In this document: positions 29,109 through 36,416 of the stretch, in pieces
Numbering within the stretch: the first letter of the stretch is position 1
How the letters are laid out: every line of letters begins with the position of its first letter
DNA from: Pseudomonas tohonis
GTDB taxonomy: Bacteria; Pseudomonadota; Gammaproteobacteria; Pseudomonadales; Pseudomonadaceae
DNA length: 64,000 bases
NCBI RefSeq assembly: GCF_012767755.2
Contig: NZ_AP023189.1
Coordinates: 1,054,001-1,118,000 of the forward strand
Reading direction: 5' to 3'
Notes under the pieces: generated by a model
The model's input: only the letters and a program-made list of their open reading frames with translations
Databases searched by the model: none
What the model was told of the DNA's origin: nothing
Position numbers and translations under genes: made by a program

Positions 29109-29608
29109 GGGCGGCTCGGCTGGTAGTAGATGAAGTCCAGTGCCGGGCTTTCCAGCCCCATCGCGGTCATCGCCGCGGTCACCTGGCCCCGGTGGTGGGT
29201 GCCATGGTTCACCAGGTGGGTGAGGATCTCGCCATGGGGGCGGCGGAAGGCGTCGCCGCGCATGTTCTGGTACTCCAGCGGCGCGGCCAGGGCGTTGTCG
29301 TCCTGCCCGGCCAGCCAGGCGCGCCACAGGCCGATACCCTCGGCCAGCACTGCGGCCAGGGCGGCACGGTCGGGGGCCGCCTCGGCGTCCAGCTTCTCGA
29401 AGGGGCGGGGCAGGTGCAGGACCCGCGAGAACCAGATGCGATCCACCACCGCCAGGTGGTTCAGGGTGCCGTGGATGGAACCGAAGTAGAGGCCGCGATC
29501 GGCCCGGTAGCGGGTCTCGTCGAGCGACGCGAGGCTCGCCAGCAATTGCCGGTAGGCCCAGCCGTGGTAGGCCAGGAGCCGGTCGAAATGGCTGGCGAGC
29601 GCGCTCAT
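29105..29608 (-). CDS. DinB-family protein
   Basis: A 167-residue four-helix DinB fold: HFDRLLAYHGWAYRQLLASL, GSIHGTLNHLAVVDRIWFSRV with the first metal His, and ILTHLVNHGTHHRGQVTAAM with the HxxxH pair. The three histidines of the metal site are all present. Enzymatic role is unknown; members include thiol transferases. It is translationally coupled to both neighbours. Confidence 0.9.
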   Translation of the reverse strand: MSALASHFDRLLAYHGWAYRQLLASLASLDETRYRADRGLYFGSIHGTLNHLAVVDRIWFSRVLHLPRPFEKLDAEAAPDRAALAAVLAEGIGLWRAWLAGQDDNALAAPLEYQNMRGDAFRRPHGEILTHLVNHGTHHRGQVTAAMTAMGLESPALDFIYYQPSRP

Positions 29609-30027
29609 CAGGCAGCAGGCTTCAGGCCGTAGGCGGCCAGTTGTTCGGCACTGCCGCTGTGCTGGATCAGGCGCGGGTCGTCCAGCGGCAGGTTGCGGCC
29701 GGTTTCACGCTCGATGATCGCCTTCAGGCGGGCGTTGTCGACCTTGCCGTCGGCGTCGATGGCGTCCTTGAGCAGCGACGGGTCGACCTGGGCGGTCTCG
29801 TTGTCCGGCAGGTAGATGGCGCCGGTGGCGAAGTCGATGCCGAAGGCGATCAGGCCGGGGATCACGTAGAAGAGGATGCCGACGGCGTTGAGCGCGGCCA
29901 CCACGGGGTCGATCTTGCCTTCGATCTGGCCGCGGCGGTCAGGGAAGAACAGCGTGCCGCAAGCGGTCAGCTGGGTTAGCAGGGCGGCGGCGACGGCGCC
30001 ACCGATCAAACGGGAAGACATGCGCAT
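29608..30027 (-). CDS. Polyribonucleotide-unrelated lipoprotein of unknown function
   Basis: A 139-residue lipoprotein: signal peptide MRMSSRLIGGAVAAALLTQLTAC (lipobox LTAC), then a short motif CGTLFFPDRRGQIEGKIDPVVAALN, a hydrophobic stretch (AVGILFYVIPGLIAFGIDFATGAIYLP) and a polar C-terminal domain. GGAG lies 6 nt before the first ATG (30027), favoured over the ATG two codons in. I do not recognise a functional family; the title states only that it is a lipoprotein. Confidence 0.75.
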   Translation of the reverse strand: MRMSSRLIGGAVAAALLTQLTACGTLFFPDRRGQIEGKIDPVVAALNAVGILFYVIPGLIAFGIDFATGAIYLPDNETAQVDPSLLKDAIDADGKVDNARLKAIIERETGRNLPLDDPRLIQHSGSAEQLAAYGLKPAA

Positions 30028-30156
30028 ATGCGGCTCCAGGCGGGAAAATGGCGTCACTATACCAAGGCGTTCATTGCAAAACGCACGGCAGTGTTGAGAC
30101 CACACGAAAGGGCTGGCAGTTCGCCGCTATAATCGCCACCCCGCGTTGGAGCCACC

Positions 30157-30558
30157 ATGAATCCGCTACCCATCGATGCCGTCCTGCCCGCGCTGCGCGA
30201 AGCCCTCGCGTGGCGCCATGAAGCGGTGCTCGAAGCGCCGCCCGGCGCCGGCAAGACCACCCGCGTACCCCTGGCGCTGCTGGGCGAGCCCTGGCTCGCC
30301 GGGCAGACCATCCTCATGCTCGAACCCCGCCGCCTGGCCGCCCGCGCGGCTGCCGAAAGGCTGGCCGCCGAGCTGGGCGAGAAGGTCGGCGAAACCGTGG
30401 GCTATCGCATCCGCCTGGAGTCGAAGGTCGGCCCGCGCACGCGCATCGAGGTAGTGACCGAGGGCATCCTCGCCCGCCGCCTGCAGGACGACCCGGCGCT
30501 GGAGGGCGTCGGCCTGGTCATCTTCGACGAATTCCACGTTTTGCTAAATGCGCAGTAA
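30157..30558 (+). pseudogene. hrpB: ATP-dependent helicase hrpB, truncated by the accessory region
   Basis: DEAH-box RNA helicase normally about 840 residues; here only 127 native residues remain. The N-terminus is intact: [17 protein letters not shown] (motif I), [18 protein letters not shown] (Ia), [28 protein letters not shown] (Ib). Motif II begins FDEFH and there the homology stops, replaced by VLLNAQ and a stop codon. The core/accessory junction is therefore at about 30537-30540. The remaining ~700 residues should lie on the far side of the island, beyond 64000. Confidence 0.93.
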
Positions 30559-30570
30559 ATCACATTTACT
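30554..30570. other. Dyad at the left end of the accessory region
   Basis: AGTAAAT-CAC-ATTTACT, a perfect 7-bp inverted repeat 15 bp inside the hrpB junction. It could be a recombinase or transposase binding site of the inserted element; this is inference from position only. Confidence 0.4.
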
Positions 30571-30648
30571 TGTCAAAAAAGCTAGCCACGCATCGCCTCA
30601 GGCTTTGGTGGCTGCCAGTAGGAGGAGTCGGGTAGGTGCTATTGCGCA

Positions 30649-30816
30649 CTACTCAATCTCCTTGGCAGCAAAGCGCAATGCCGAACGCATCCACTCCCGG
30701 ATCTTACAGGCCCGTAGCTTCATAAGCTCTTCGCCGATCTGCGCACTAACAATCTTGGGAACCACATTAGCGGACAGCCCTTCTTTACCGATGAAGTAGA
30801 GAGCAGTAAGCGCCAC
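30649..30816 (-). pseudogene. Possible 55-residue gene remnant
   Basis: An open minus-strand frame (VALTALYFIGKEGLSANVV...KIREWMRSALRFAAKEIE, stop TAG at 30649-30651) with protein-like composition. It is cut at its 5' side exactly where the plus-strand hsdR remnant begins. No family recognised. It may be a C-terminal fragment fused to the restriction relic by deletion. Confidence 0.3.
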
Positions 30817-30824
30817 ACCTATCT

Positions 30825-31140
30825 GAAGTCATCGAGGCGCTGAACGATATCTTTGACGCTGAGGTGAGTGATGGGGGCCAGTTGCAGTTTCTCACTGGTA
30901 TCGCCAATCGCATCAGCCGTCAGGAGGATGTGATGGCCCAGGTGAACAACCACTCGGTCGAGCAGGTTATGCACGGCCTGTTCCCCAAACGAGTATTGGA
31001 TCGCGCTGACCGACCACGAGAAGCTGTCGCTGGAAGTGCTGGATAATGAGACCAAGAGCCGGGCGTTTGCGTTGGTGATTTTGAAGATGCTGACGGCGGC
31101 TGGAGGTTTGGGGCATGGTGACAGCGACGCTGCTGTCTGA
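30825..31140 (+). pseudogene. hsdR: Type I restriction enzyme R subunit, C-terminal remnant with frameshift
   Basis: Only the last ~105 codons of an HsdR-like protein remain. Frame 1 reads EVIEALNDIFDAEVSDGGQL...FLTGIANRISRQEDVMAQVNNHSVEQVMHG-FPKRVLD, the typical HsdR C-terminal helix region. One extra base at about 31002 shifts the frame, after which ALTDHEKLSLEVLDNETKSRAFALVILKML follows to the stop at 31138-31140. No start, motor or nuclease domain is present. No hsdM or hsdS is nearby. Confidence 0.75.
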
Positions 31141-31171
31141 CCTTCTTGAGCGCTGGTTTTACTTGCTCTGG

Positions 31172-31393
31172 TTAGATTTCAGACGGCTTTGGCAGAAGGC
31201 TTGAAGGGTCGCAGGCGAGTTTGCCTGCGATGCGGTAAAGCTTTTCGACGGTGATGTTGACTTCACCACGCTCAATGCGCCCTATGTAGCTTCGGTCGAT
31301 ATCGCACGCTAGCGCCAGTGCATCCTGAGAAATCCGGCAGGCGTTCCTTTGCGCGCGGATGCGTTCCCCTAACGCTATCGCCAACTTATCCAT
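31172..31393 (-). CDS. XRE-family HTH regulator
   Basis: A 73-residue single HTH_3 domain (LGERIRAQRNACRISQDALALACDIDRSYIGRIERGEVNITVEKLYRIAGKLACDPSSLLP). Its size and fold resemble controller proteins of restriction or defence cassettes. It is divergent from the winged-helix/helicase pair. A palindrome over the -10 of the opposite promoter is the likely binding site. Confidence 0.9.
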   Translation of the reverse strand: MDKLAIALGERIRAQRNACRISQDALALACDIDRSYIGRIERGEVNITVEKLYRIAGKLACDPSSLLPKPSEI

Positions 31394-31432
31394 GACCGTC
31401 TCAATTCAACTTGAGGCGGAACTATCGTGTGT

Positions 31433-31463
31433 TTGCGGACGCACAGGCCACGGATTATAATCC
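31433..31463 (+). promoter_or_regulatory. Promoter of the wHTH-helicase operon with palindromic operator
   Basis: -35 TTGCGG at 31433-31438, 17-bp spacer, -10 TATAAT at 31456-31461 (perfect consensus), 34 bp before the start of the winged-helix gene. The -10 is embedded in a perfect 12-bp palindrome GGATTATAATCC (31452-31463), an obvious operator candidate for the divergent XRE protein. Confidence 0.75.
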
Positions 31464-31494
31464 TCATTTTCGCGCTATTTCTTCTGGTGCCTCA

Positions 31495-32085
31495 ATGAAA
31501 TCGGCCTCGTTTATCTTCGACAGGCGTCTGTATGAGTTGCTGCAGGAGCCTGGGCGTACATCGTTTACCACCCGCGAACTGCGCGATGCCTATGCCGCTC
31601 GCTTGAGTGGCACACATTTCCGTATCGCCGATGTGCGCCGCTATGTGTATGAGCAGATCCGCCGATTAATGCGCGCAGGCTGGGTTGTGCTGGATAAAGA
31701 TCGTCGTGTTCGAGGACAGGTCTACCACCTGCAGCCGATTCCGGTACATCTGCAACTGGAGCTGATCGATAACGGTTTTGAGAACAGCTTGATGGCTACC
31801 GGAGTGCCCGAGCCAGAGACAGCAGCGCGCGACGTGGAAGCATTACGGCTTAAGTCGTCAGCAAATACAGATTTGCAGTTGGAGGCGCTCCACAAGGAAA
31901 TCCGCTTGGACTTTCTCACTTCAATGGGCGAGGCGGAGCGATTCAAACTGCTTCTGGACGAGATGCCGCATTTACGGGAAAAGGTTGAAGGCGATTACCT
32001 GGAAGCCAGGGATCGCAGTTCTCGCCTCTTGGGGCATCTGCGCGCCCTCGAAAAGACCCTCAAAACGCTCGCAGCTCCACGATGA
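31495..32085 (+). CDS. Winged-helix/coiled-coil protein, partner of SF2 helicase
   Basis: A 196-residue protein. N-terminal ~80 residues look like a winged helix (FDRRLYELLQEPGRTSFTTRELRDAYAARLSGTHFRIADVRRYVYEQIRRLMRAGWVVLDKDRR). The C-terminal ~70 residues are helical and likely coiled (LQLEALHKEIRLDFLTSMGEAERFKLLLDEMPHLREKVEGDYLEARDRSSRLLGHLRALEKTL). Its stop overlaps the helicase ATG by 4 bp, implying a stoichiometric pair. I do not recognise a named family. Codon use and GC are lower than in the core. Confidence 0.8.
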   Translation: MKSASFIFDRRLYELLQEPGRTSFTTRELRDAYAARLSGTHFRIADVRRYVYEQIRRLMRAGWVVLDKDRRVRGQVYHLQPIPVHLQLELIDNGFENSLMATGVPEPETAARDVEALRLKSSANTDLQLEALHKEIRLDFLTSMGEAERFKLLLDEMPHLREKVEGDYLEARDRSSRLLGHLRALEKTLKTLAAPR

Positions 32086-33482
32086 GCAGGTCGCTTCGTA
32101 GCTGGCAGAACAGCTGTATCACCAAGGCGTTAGAGCACTTCACCGTTACACCGCACTTCTTCTGCCAGGCAACGCCAGGGGCTGGCAAGACTCGCATGGC
32201 CGCAGAGCTGACCAGCCGACTGCTTGAGCAGGACAGAATCGATTTGGTGCTGTGCTTTGCGCCATCCTGCCAGGTCGTGGAGGGTTTTCGTTCGACCTTT
32301 GCGGCTGTGCTAGGCAGGCGTCTCGATGGCCAGATAGGTGCCGTGGGCGCGGCCTATACCTATCAGTCCATGGAACACCGTGATGAGTGCTTCTGGCAGC
32401 TTCTTGATGACTACCGGGTGTTCGTGGTCTTCGATGAGATCCACCATTGCGCCGGCCATGATCCGCTGCTCAGCAATGCCTGGGGACAGCAGATACTGCA
32501 TCGAATACAGGACCGCGCAGCCTTCACGCTTGCGCTATCGGGGACGCCTTGGCGGTCAGACGAGAGGGCTATTGCGCTCGCCCGCTACTCTTCCCCTGAA
32601 GGGCGGTTGATCTGCGATTACCGATACAGCCTGAGAGATGCTATTGCTGACGACGTATGCCGGTCTCCCCGCATAGTTCTGATCGACAATCAGAAGGTGA
32701 AAATCACTGAAGATCTTGGCGCTGAAAGTAGCGTTAGGTTGTTCCCCAGCATTGCGAAACTCTTGGGTGACTCACCTGTTACCTACGAGGAGCTATTGCG
32801 CCATGACGATTTGATCAATCAGCTACTCGACCTTGGATGTAACAAGCTCAATGAGCTCCGCCAGACCAAGCCTGACGCTGCGGGCTTGGTCGTTGCTACA
32901 GATATCGAGCATGCATTTCAAATTGCTTACGCTCTCAGCGCAAAGGGTGAAGATTGCCGCATCGTCACAAGCAAAACCCCGGATGCACAGCAGGTGATCG
33001 ATAGTTTCCGGCAGAGTGTTGGCCGCTGGATCGTTGCTGTAGGAATGATCAGCGAAGGGACCGATATTCCAAGGTTACAGGTGTGCTGCTACCTCAGTCG
33101 CATCCGTACTGAGTTGTACTACCGGCAAGTGCTGGGGCGAGTGCTTCGACGCACAGGCGTGTTGGATGATCAGGCATGGCTATTCATGCTGGCGGAAGAG
33201 GCATTGCAGAGTTTTGCGGAGCGGATTGCTGATGATCTGCCAGATGACTTGGCAGTGCTTAGCACTGTAAAAGCGCCTGCTCCATGTTCGGACCTTAATG
33301 CTGGGGGGCATGAATCCGCCCGCAACGCAGATGAGCATTTTCTGTGCGGTGAGAATCAGGTGAGGGGTAGAGCTAAAACCGGCGTCGCGAGCGTTGTATC
33401 ACTGAATGGCTTTGCGTCTGAACCAGGCTATCAGATCACTTTTTCCCAGCATTACAGGCAGCAGCTGCTGGCATGTTTCTAA
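32082..33482 (+). CDS. SF2 DEAD/DEAH-type helicase, probable defence protein
   Basis: A 466-residue helicase with motif I ATPGAGKTRMA (residues ~30-40), motif II VFDEIHHC (~115-122), motif III LALSGTPWR (~149-156), motif V SEGTDIPRL and motif VI QVLGRVLRRTG. It has two RecA-like domains and a short C-terminal extension without a nuclease motif. The DEIH box and compact size resemble helicases in phage-defence cassettes such as helicase-DUF2290 pairs, but the partner here is encoded upstream and differs. It is cotranscribed with the winged-helix gene. Confidence 0.88.
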   Translation: MSRSLRSWQNSCITKALEHFTVTPHFFCQATPGAGKTRMAAELTSRLLEQDRIDLVLCFAPSCQVVEGFRSTFAAVLGRRLDGQIGAVGAAYTYQSMEHRDECFWQLLDDYRVFVVFDEIHHCAGHDPLLSNAWGQQILHRIQDRAAFTLALSGTPWRSDERAIALARYSSPEGRLICDYRYSLRDAIADDVCRSPRIVLIDNQKVKITEDLGAESSVRLFPSIAKLLGDSPVTYEELLRHDDLINQLLDLGCNKLNELRQTKPDAAGLVVATDIEHAFQIAYALSAKGEDCRIVTSKTPDAQQVIDSFRQSVGRWIVAVGMISEGTDIPRLQVCCYLSRIRTELYYRQVLGRVLRRTGVLDDQAWLFMLAEEALQSFAERIADDLPDDLAVLSTVKAPAPCSDLNAGGHESARNADEHFLCGENQVRGRAKTGVASVVSLNGFASEPGYQITFSQHYRQQLLACF

Positions 33483-33547
33483 GGCATTGGGGATGGACCT
33501 GAGCAATACAGGGTTAGCTTGTAGCCTTTAACGACGGTAGCCGGGAG

Positions 33548-33850
33548 ATGCTTGTGGAGATCAGGACTTCGGCATTGGTGGATGTGGTTGAAGACATCAT
33601 CTGCGATGTGTGCAGCACAGGAACACGCATTCCTGGATATGGACTGCAATACGGAACGCTGGAGGCGCGATGGGGCTATGGAGCTCAGCATGACGGCGAA
33701 CACTATAGAGTCCATCTTTGTGAGCCTTGCTTTTTCCGTTTGCTTGGCTTGCTACGCCGGGAGCGTATGGTTAGTCGAATGTTTGAGGATGACGCCCCCT
33801 TCACCTTGGATGATTTCGGCATAATCAGTCGGGGAAACTATTTGGAGTGA
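33548..33850 (+). CDS. Small Cys-rich (zinc-finger-like) protein
   Basis: A 100-residue protein with CDVC near residue 19 and CEPC near residue 58, both plausible zinc ligands, flanking GTLEARWGYGAQHDGEHYRVHL. The N-terminus is acidic/hydrophobic and the C-terminus ends FTLDDFGIISRGNYLE. It lies 65 bp after the helicase, so could be the third gene of that unit. The start is uncertain because GGGAG abuts the ATG. Function unknown. Confidence 0.6.
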   Translation: MLVEIRTSALVDVVEDIICDVCSTGTRIPGYGLQYGTLEARWGYGAQHDGEHYRVHLCEPCFFRLLGLLRRERMVSRMFEDDAPFTLDDFGIISRGNYLE

Positions 33851-34028
33851 AGTTGATGGCAGGTATTGCACTGCTCTCGACTGGCTGAGCCTTGCCATTG
33901 AAGATTGGAGATAACACTAAACCGCAATGGCGGGATTCCATTCCCAAGCGTGACTGCGTCAATGGCCAGGATAATCGAGGCGCTCAATAGCAGGCAGGAA
34001 GGGCAACATCTCCTGAGTCAGGAGCAGA

Positions 34029-34217
34029 TCATTCGCTCCGCTGGTAATGCGCTTTAAGGCTTTCAATTAGCTGCGCTGAGGACAAGATACCCGCACGATA
34101 CTGACACAGCAGGCCAGCAAGATATGGAGATGGTGCAAGTCCTGACAGCTGTGCTGATGCCATAACATTGTCGAGACGTGCCGCTCTCGAAGCATACAGT
34201 TCCTGCATTTTTGACAT
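34029..34217 (-). CDS. VbhA-like antitoxin domain protein (orphan)
   Basis: A 62-residue protein. The segment ASAQLSGLAPSPYLAGLLCQYRAGILSSAQLIESLKAHY has the spacing of the VbhA antitoxin domain (leuGl-pSp...l..y..G.i...el). The family inhibits Fic-domain toxins. No fic gene is next to it. AGGAG is found about 10 nt upstream of the start. Confidence 0.6.
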   Translation of the reverse strand: MSKMQELYASRAARLDNVMASAQLSGLAPSPYLAGLLCQYRAGILSSAQLIESLKAHYQRSE

Positions 34218-34308
34218 TGGACCAGATCTCCTGCGAAGCAGAACGGTTAGGCGGTCGATTTCTGGTAGCAGTGAGGCGTACAGCTACCAATACAGCTTGG
34301 TATCTGAA

Positions 34309-34731
34309 TCAGACCACGCCCCGACTGCGTGAGTAGCTGAGGTTACTCCCAGAAAGCGCGTCGATCCGCTTGTACGTCTCGAAAATGGACAGAAGGTCGC
34401 CCTGCGCCATGATTTCCAGCGGTTTACGACCATTAAAGAAGTCGTTGTAGTTTCCCATGTTCACAAAGCCGTAGACATTCTCAGGGTTTTCGAAGGTGAG
34501 CCGCAGGCTGGCATGGCAGTTCAATACAATGCTGGCTCGCTCCAGTTGATCACGGTCGACGCGAACGGCCTTGCCCTGCCGAATACGGCAAACGCGACTG
34601 CGTGTGATACGAAGGATGCTGCAAACCTGCTGAGTAGTAGCCTTCCATTGCTCTAAGATTTTAAGCGCAGTGCGCAGAATCAGACTGCCATCGCCAAGCG
34701 TAAATGCACGGGGGGTGGATTTTGCGTGCAT
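34309..34731 (-). CDS. MbcA/ParS/Xre-type antitoxin-like protein (orphan)
   Basis: A 140-residue protein. The N-terminal HTH region is TALKILEQWKATTQQVCSILRITRSRVCRIRQG. The C-terminal DUF2384-like domain is ENVYGFVNMGNYNDFFNGRKPLEIMAQGDLLSIFETYKRIDAL, matching the usual n..f.G..Pl.im..g......v...id. pattern. In this superfamily the partner is a RES-domain NAD-consuming toxin encoded downstream; none is present here. Confidence 0.65.
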   Translation of the reverse strand: MHAKSTPRAFTLGDGSLILRTALKILEQWKATTQQVCSILRITRSRVCRIRQGKAVRVDRDQLERASIVLNCHASLRLTFENPENVYGFVNMGNYNDFFNGRKPLEIMAQGDLLSIFETYKRIDALSGSNLSYSRSRGVV

Positions 34732-34968
34732 GGCACTAGCTCCTGAATCTCGGCTTCAAAAATCGTCTTTTGTAGGTAAGCAGTCACTCGATTCTAATGC
34801 TGACTGCAGGCCACAGGCAGTGTTCGTTTCGGCTGGCATCAGTAACTATTAGCAGCGGTAATCCGCTCTGCCAGCCCCAAAGGGAGATTGTCATCATGAA
34901 CAGAGGTGGGCATCGATACCAGGCCTATTCAACCAATCAGCCCCAACGATGACATCTGGAACAATTAA
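34732..34968. other. Gene-free divergent spacer
   Basis: 237 bp between the divergent MbcA-like and DUF6088-like genes. No supported gene. A plus-strand frame beginning near 34896 is too short and uncharacteristic to call. Confidence 0.4.
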
Positions 34969-35583
34969 TTGCTTAGCGTTGACCATAGTGGCTCGGTATC
35001 AGCCCGCATAACTCGGCGGGTTATGCGCCTACCCAAGGGGCAACCTTTTAGCATTAGGAGTTTCAAGGGGGTAGGAACGAAAAACGCCGTATCCAAAGCC
35101 ATCGCGCGGTTGATCAAGCGCGGAGAACTGGAACGCGTTTATCGCGGAATTTATATGCGGCCGAAGGCTGGTCGCTACTTGGCCAAAGCGCACGCGAATC
35201 CCTGGCAATTGATTAGCCTTATTGCAAGAGAAAAGCGCCTTTCATTACAAATCCACGGCGCTGAAGCCGTCAGAAGATTTGGCTTGAGCACACAGGTTCC
35301 ACTAGTTCAGACCTTTTACACCAACGGAGCTAGCCGATCCGTAGTCATCGGAAAGGGCGAAGTCCGGCTGATGCATGCGCCACCAATGGTTATGCAGCAT
35401 GCTGGGACGGCAGTGGGATCGGCTATCAGTGCACTTTTTTATTTAGGAAAGGACGGCGCTACTCAGGATTGTTTGCGCGTGATCAAGAATGCCCTAAGCC
35501 ATGAAGATCTCATGAAGCTGCACAGCAGCAGAATGCCGAAATGGATGCGCATAGCTTTGGATGACCGACGTCTACCGGCCTAA
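34969..35583 (+). CDS. AbiEi/DUF6088-like antitoxin (orphan)
   Basis: A 204-residue protein with an N-terminal winged helix (SIRSFKGVGTKNAVSKAIARLIKRGELERVYRGIYMRPK) and a C-terminal domain with HGAEAVRRFGLSTQVPLVQTFYTNGASRSVVIGKGEVRLMHAP, as in AbiEi-type IV antitoxins and DUF6088. The partner AbiEii is a nucleotidyltransferase that should follow directly; instead there is a convergent antitoxin-like gene. A TTG start at 34969 is used, with ATG at 35023 as alternative. Confidence 0.75.
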   Translation: MLSVDHSGSVSARITRRVMRLPKGQPFSIRSFKGVGTKNAVSKAIARLIKRGELERVYRGIYMRPKAGRYLAKAHANPWQLISLIAREKRLSLQIHGAEAVRRFGLSTQVPLVQTFYTNGASRSVVIGKGEVRLMHAPPMVMQHAGTAVGSAISALFYLGKDGATQDCLRVIKNALSHEDLMKLHSSRMPKWMRIALDDRRLPA

Positions 35584-35658
35584 AGTGAGCGACGTGAATC
35601 GAGGATTCTATAATTGACTATAAACGCCTATAAAGCTCGTGCTAGAGAGGTCGGCTGC

Positions 35659-36045
35659 CTATACCGGCAAGCCGTGATCGAGCGCGTGAATCACTTGCAG
35701 TACGGCCCTGCGACCAGGCTCAGTAGCAAGCAGATCAATCGGCCGATCGGAGGCTAGCGTCAGAACCGGCGAGGTCAGCCAGCGGAGCGCGCCATCGAGA
35801 TCACCCTCATGGAGTACCAAGAGTACGTCCAAGGTCTCGACGAGACGACAAAACACCTCGCCTGCCCGTACAGACATCACCGCGTGTCGAAACGAGGTTC
35901 CCACCCACCTTGCAACCTGTGTTCGGGGCAGCCCCAATTCATGAGCCAGATCCGCAGCCAGCGTAACCGGAAGTCCGGCCAGCACCGCCTGATGCATCCG
36001 GTAATGAGCTTTTGGCAAACCTAGCCGATCGTAGAGCTTTTGCAT
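35659..36045 (-). CDS. MbcA/ParS/Xre antitoxin family protein (orphan)
   Basis: A 128-residue protein with an N-terminal Xre-like part (LAADLAHELGLPRTQVARWVGTS) and a strong C-terminal DUF2384 domain (GALRWLTSPVLTLASDRPIDLLATEPGRRAVLQVIHALDHGLPV). This is the textbook form of antitoxins paired with RES-domain toxins. The position downstream of the antitoxin, where the toxin gene should lie, is occupied by only 75 bp and then the end of the DUF6088-like gene. Confidence 0.82.
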   Translation of the reverse strand: MQKLYDRLGLPKAHYRMHQAVLAGLPVTLAADLAHELGLPRTQVARWVGTSFRHAVMSVRAGEVFCRLVETLDVLLVLHEGDLDGALRWLTSPVLTLASDRPIDLLATEPGRRAVLQVIHALDHGLPV

Positions 36046-36416
36046 TAGGGGGGATTACCGTTCTACCCGGGACACTTGGCTGCTATTTACCTGATGAAAT
36101 CCTAGAACCTGAACAAGACGAAATAGGTCAGTTTTTGGCCGGCAGTTGCCGTCCGCGTAAGTCCGCCTTCGGCCAATAGCTGCCCGTCGTGGTCGTCGGT
36201 TTCGGCCGAGGCTGTGTAAAAATACTTTTGAGCAGACGCAGTCGTCGAAATCGACGCAGAAATCACGCCTCTACGAAAATTCTAGCTCTTGGAATGGCCG
36301 AACTAGCGCAGATTTAACGTAGGAACCTGACCAACTCCGCGCCGCCGACGCAGAGGTGAAACGCCGAGAGGCAGTAGGGTGGCCCCTCGACTCAAGTCTG
36401 TGCAGTTGCTCACCAG
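36046..36416. repeat. Gene-free spacer with dispersed-repeat and MITE relics
   Basis: 371 bp with no gene. 36131-36185 carries a degenerate copy of a TTTTGGCCGattGCTGCCggTC-type repeat also seen at 41195-41240, 45236-45280 and 63011-63046. From about 36208, AGGCTGTGTAAAAA and the following ~110 bp (TACGAAAATTCTAG; GCAGATTTAACGTAGGAAC) resemble the MITE-like element at 41010-41171 but the right terminus is lost. Confidence 0.6.

Noticed and set aside
30548..30799. Plus-strand 83-residue frame at the island edge
   Set aside because: Composition is not protein-like and it overlaps a more coherent opposite-strand fragment.
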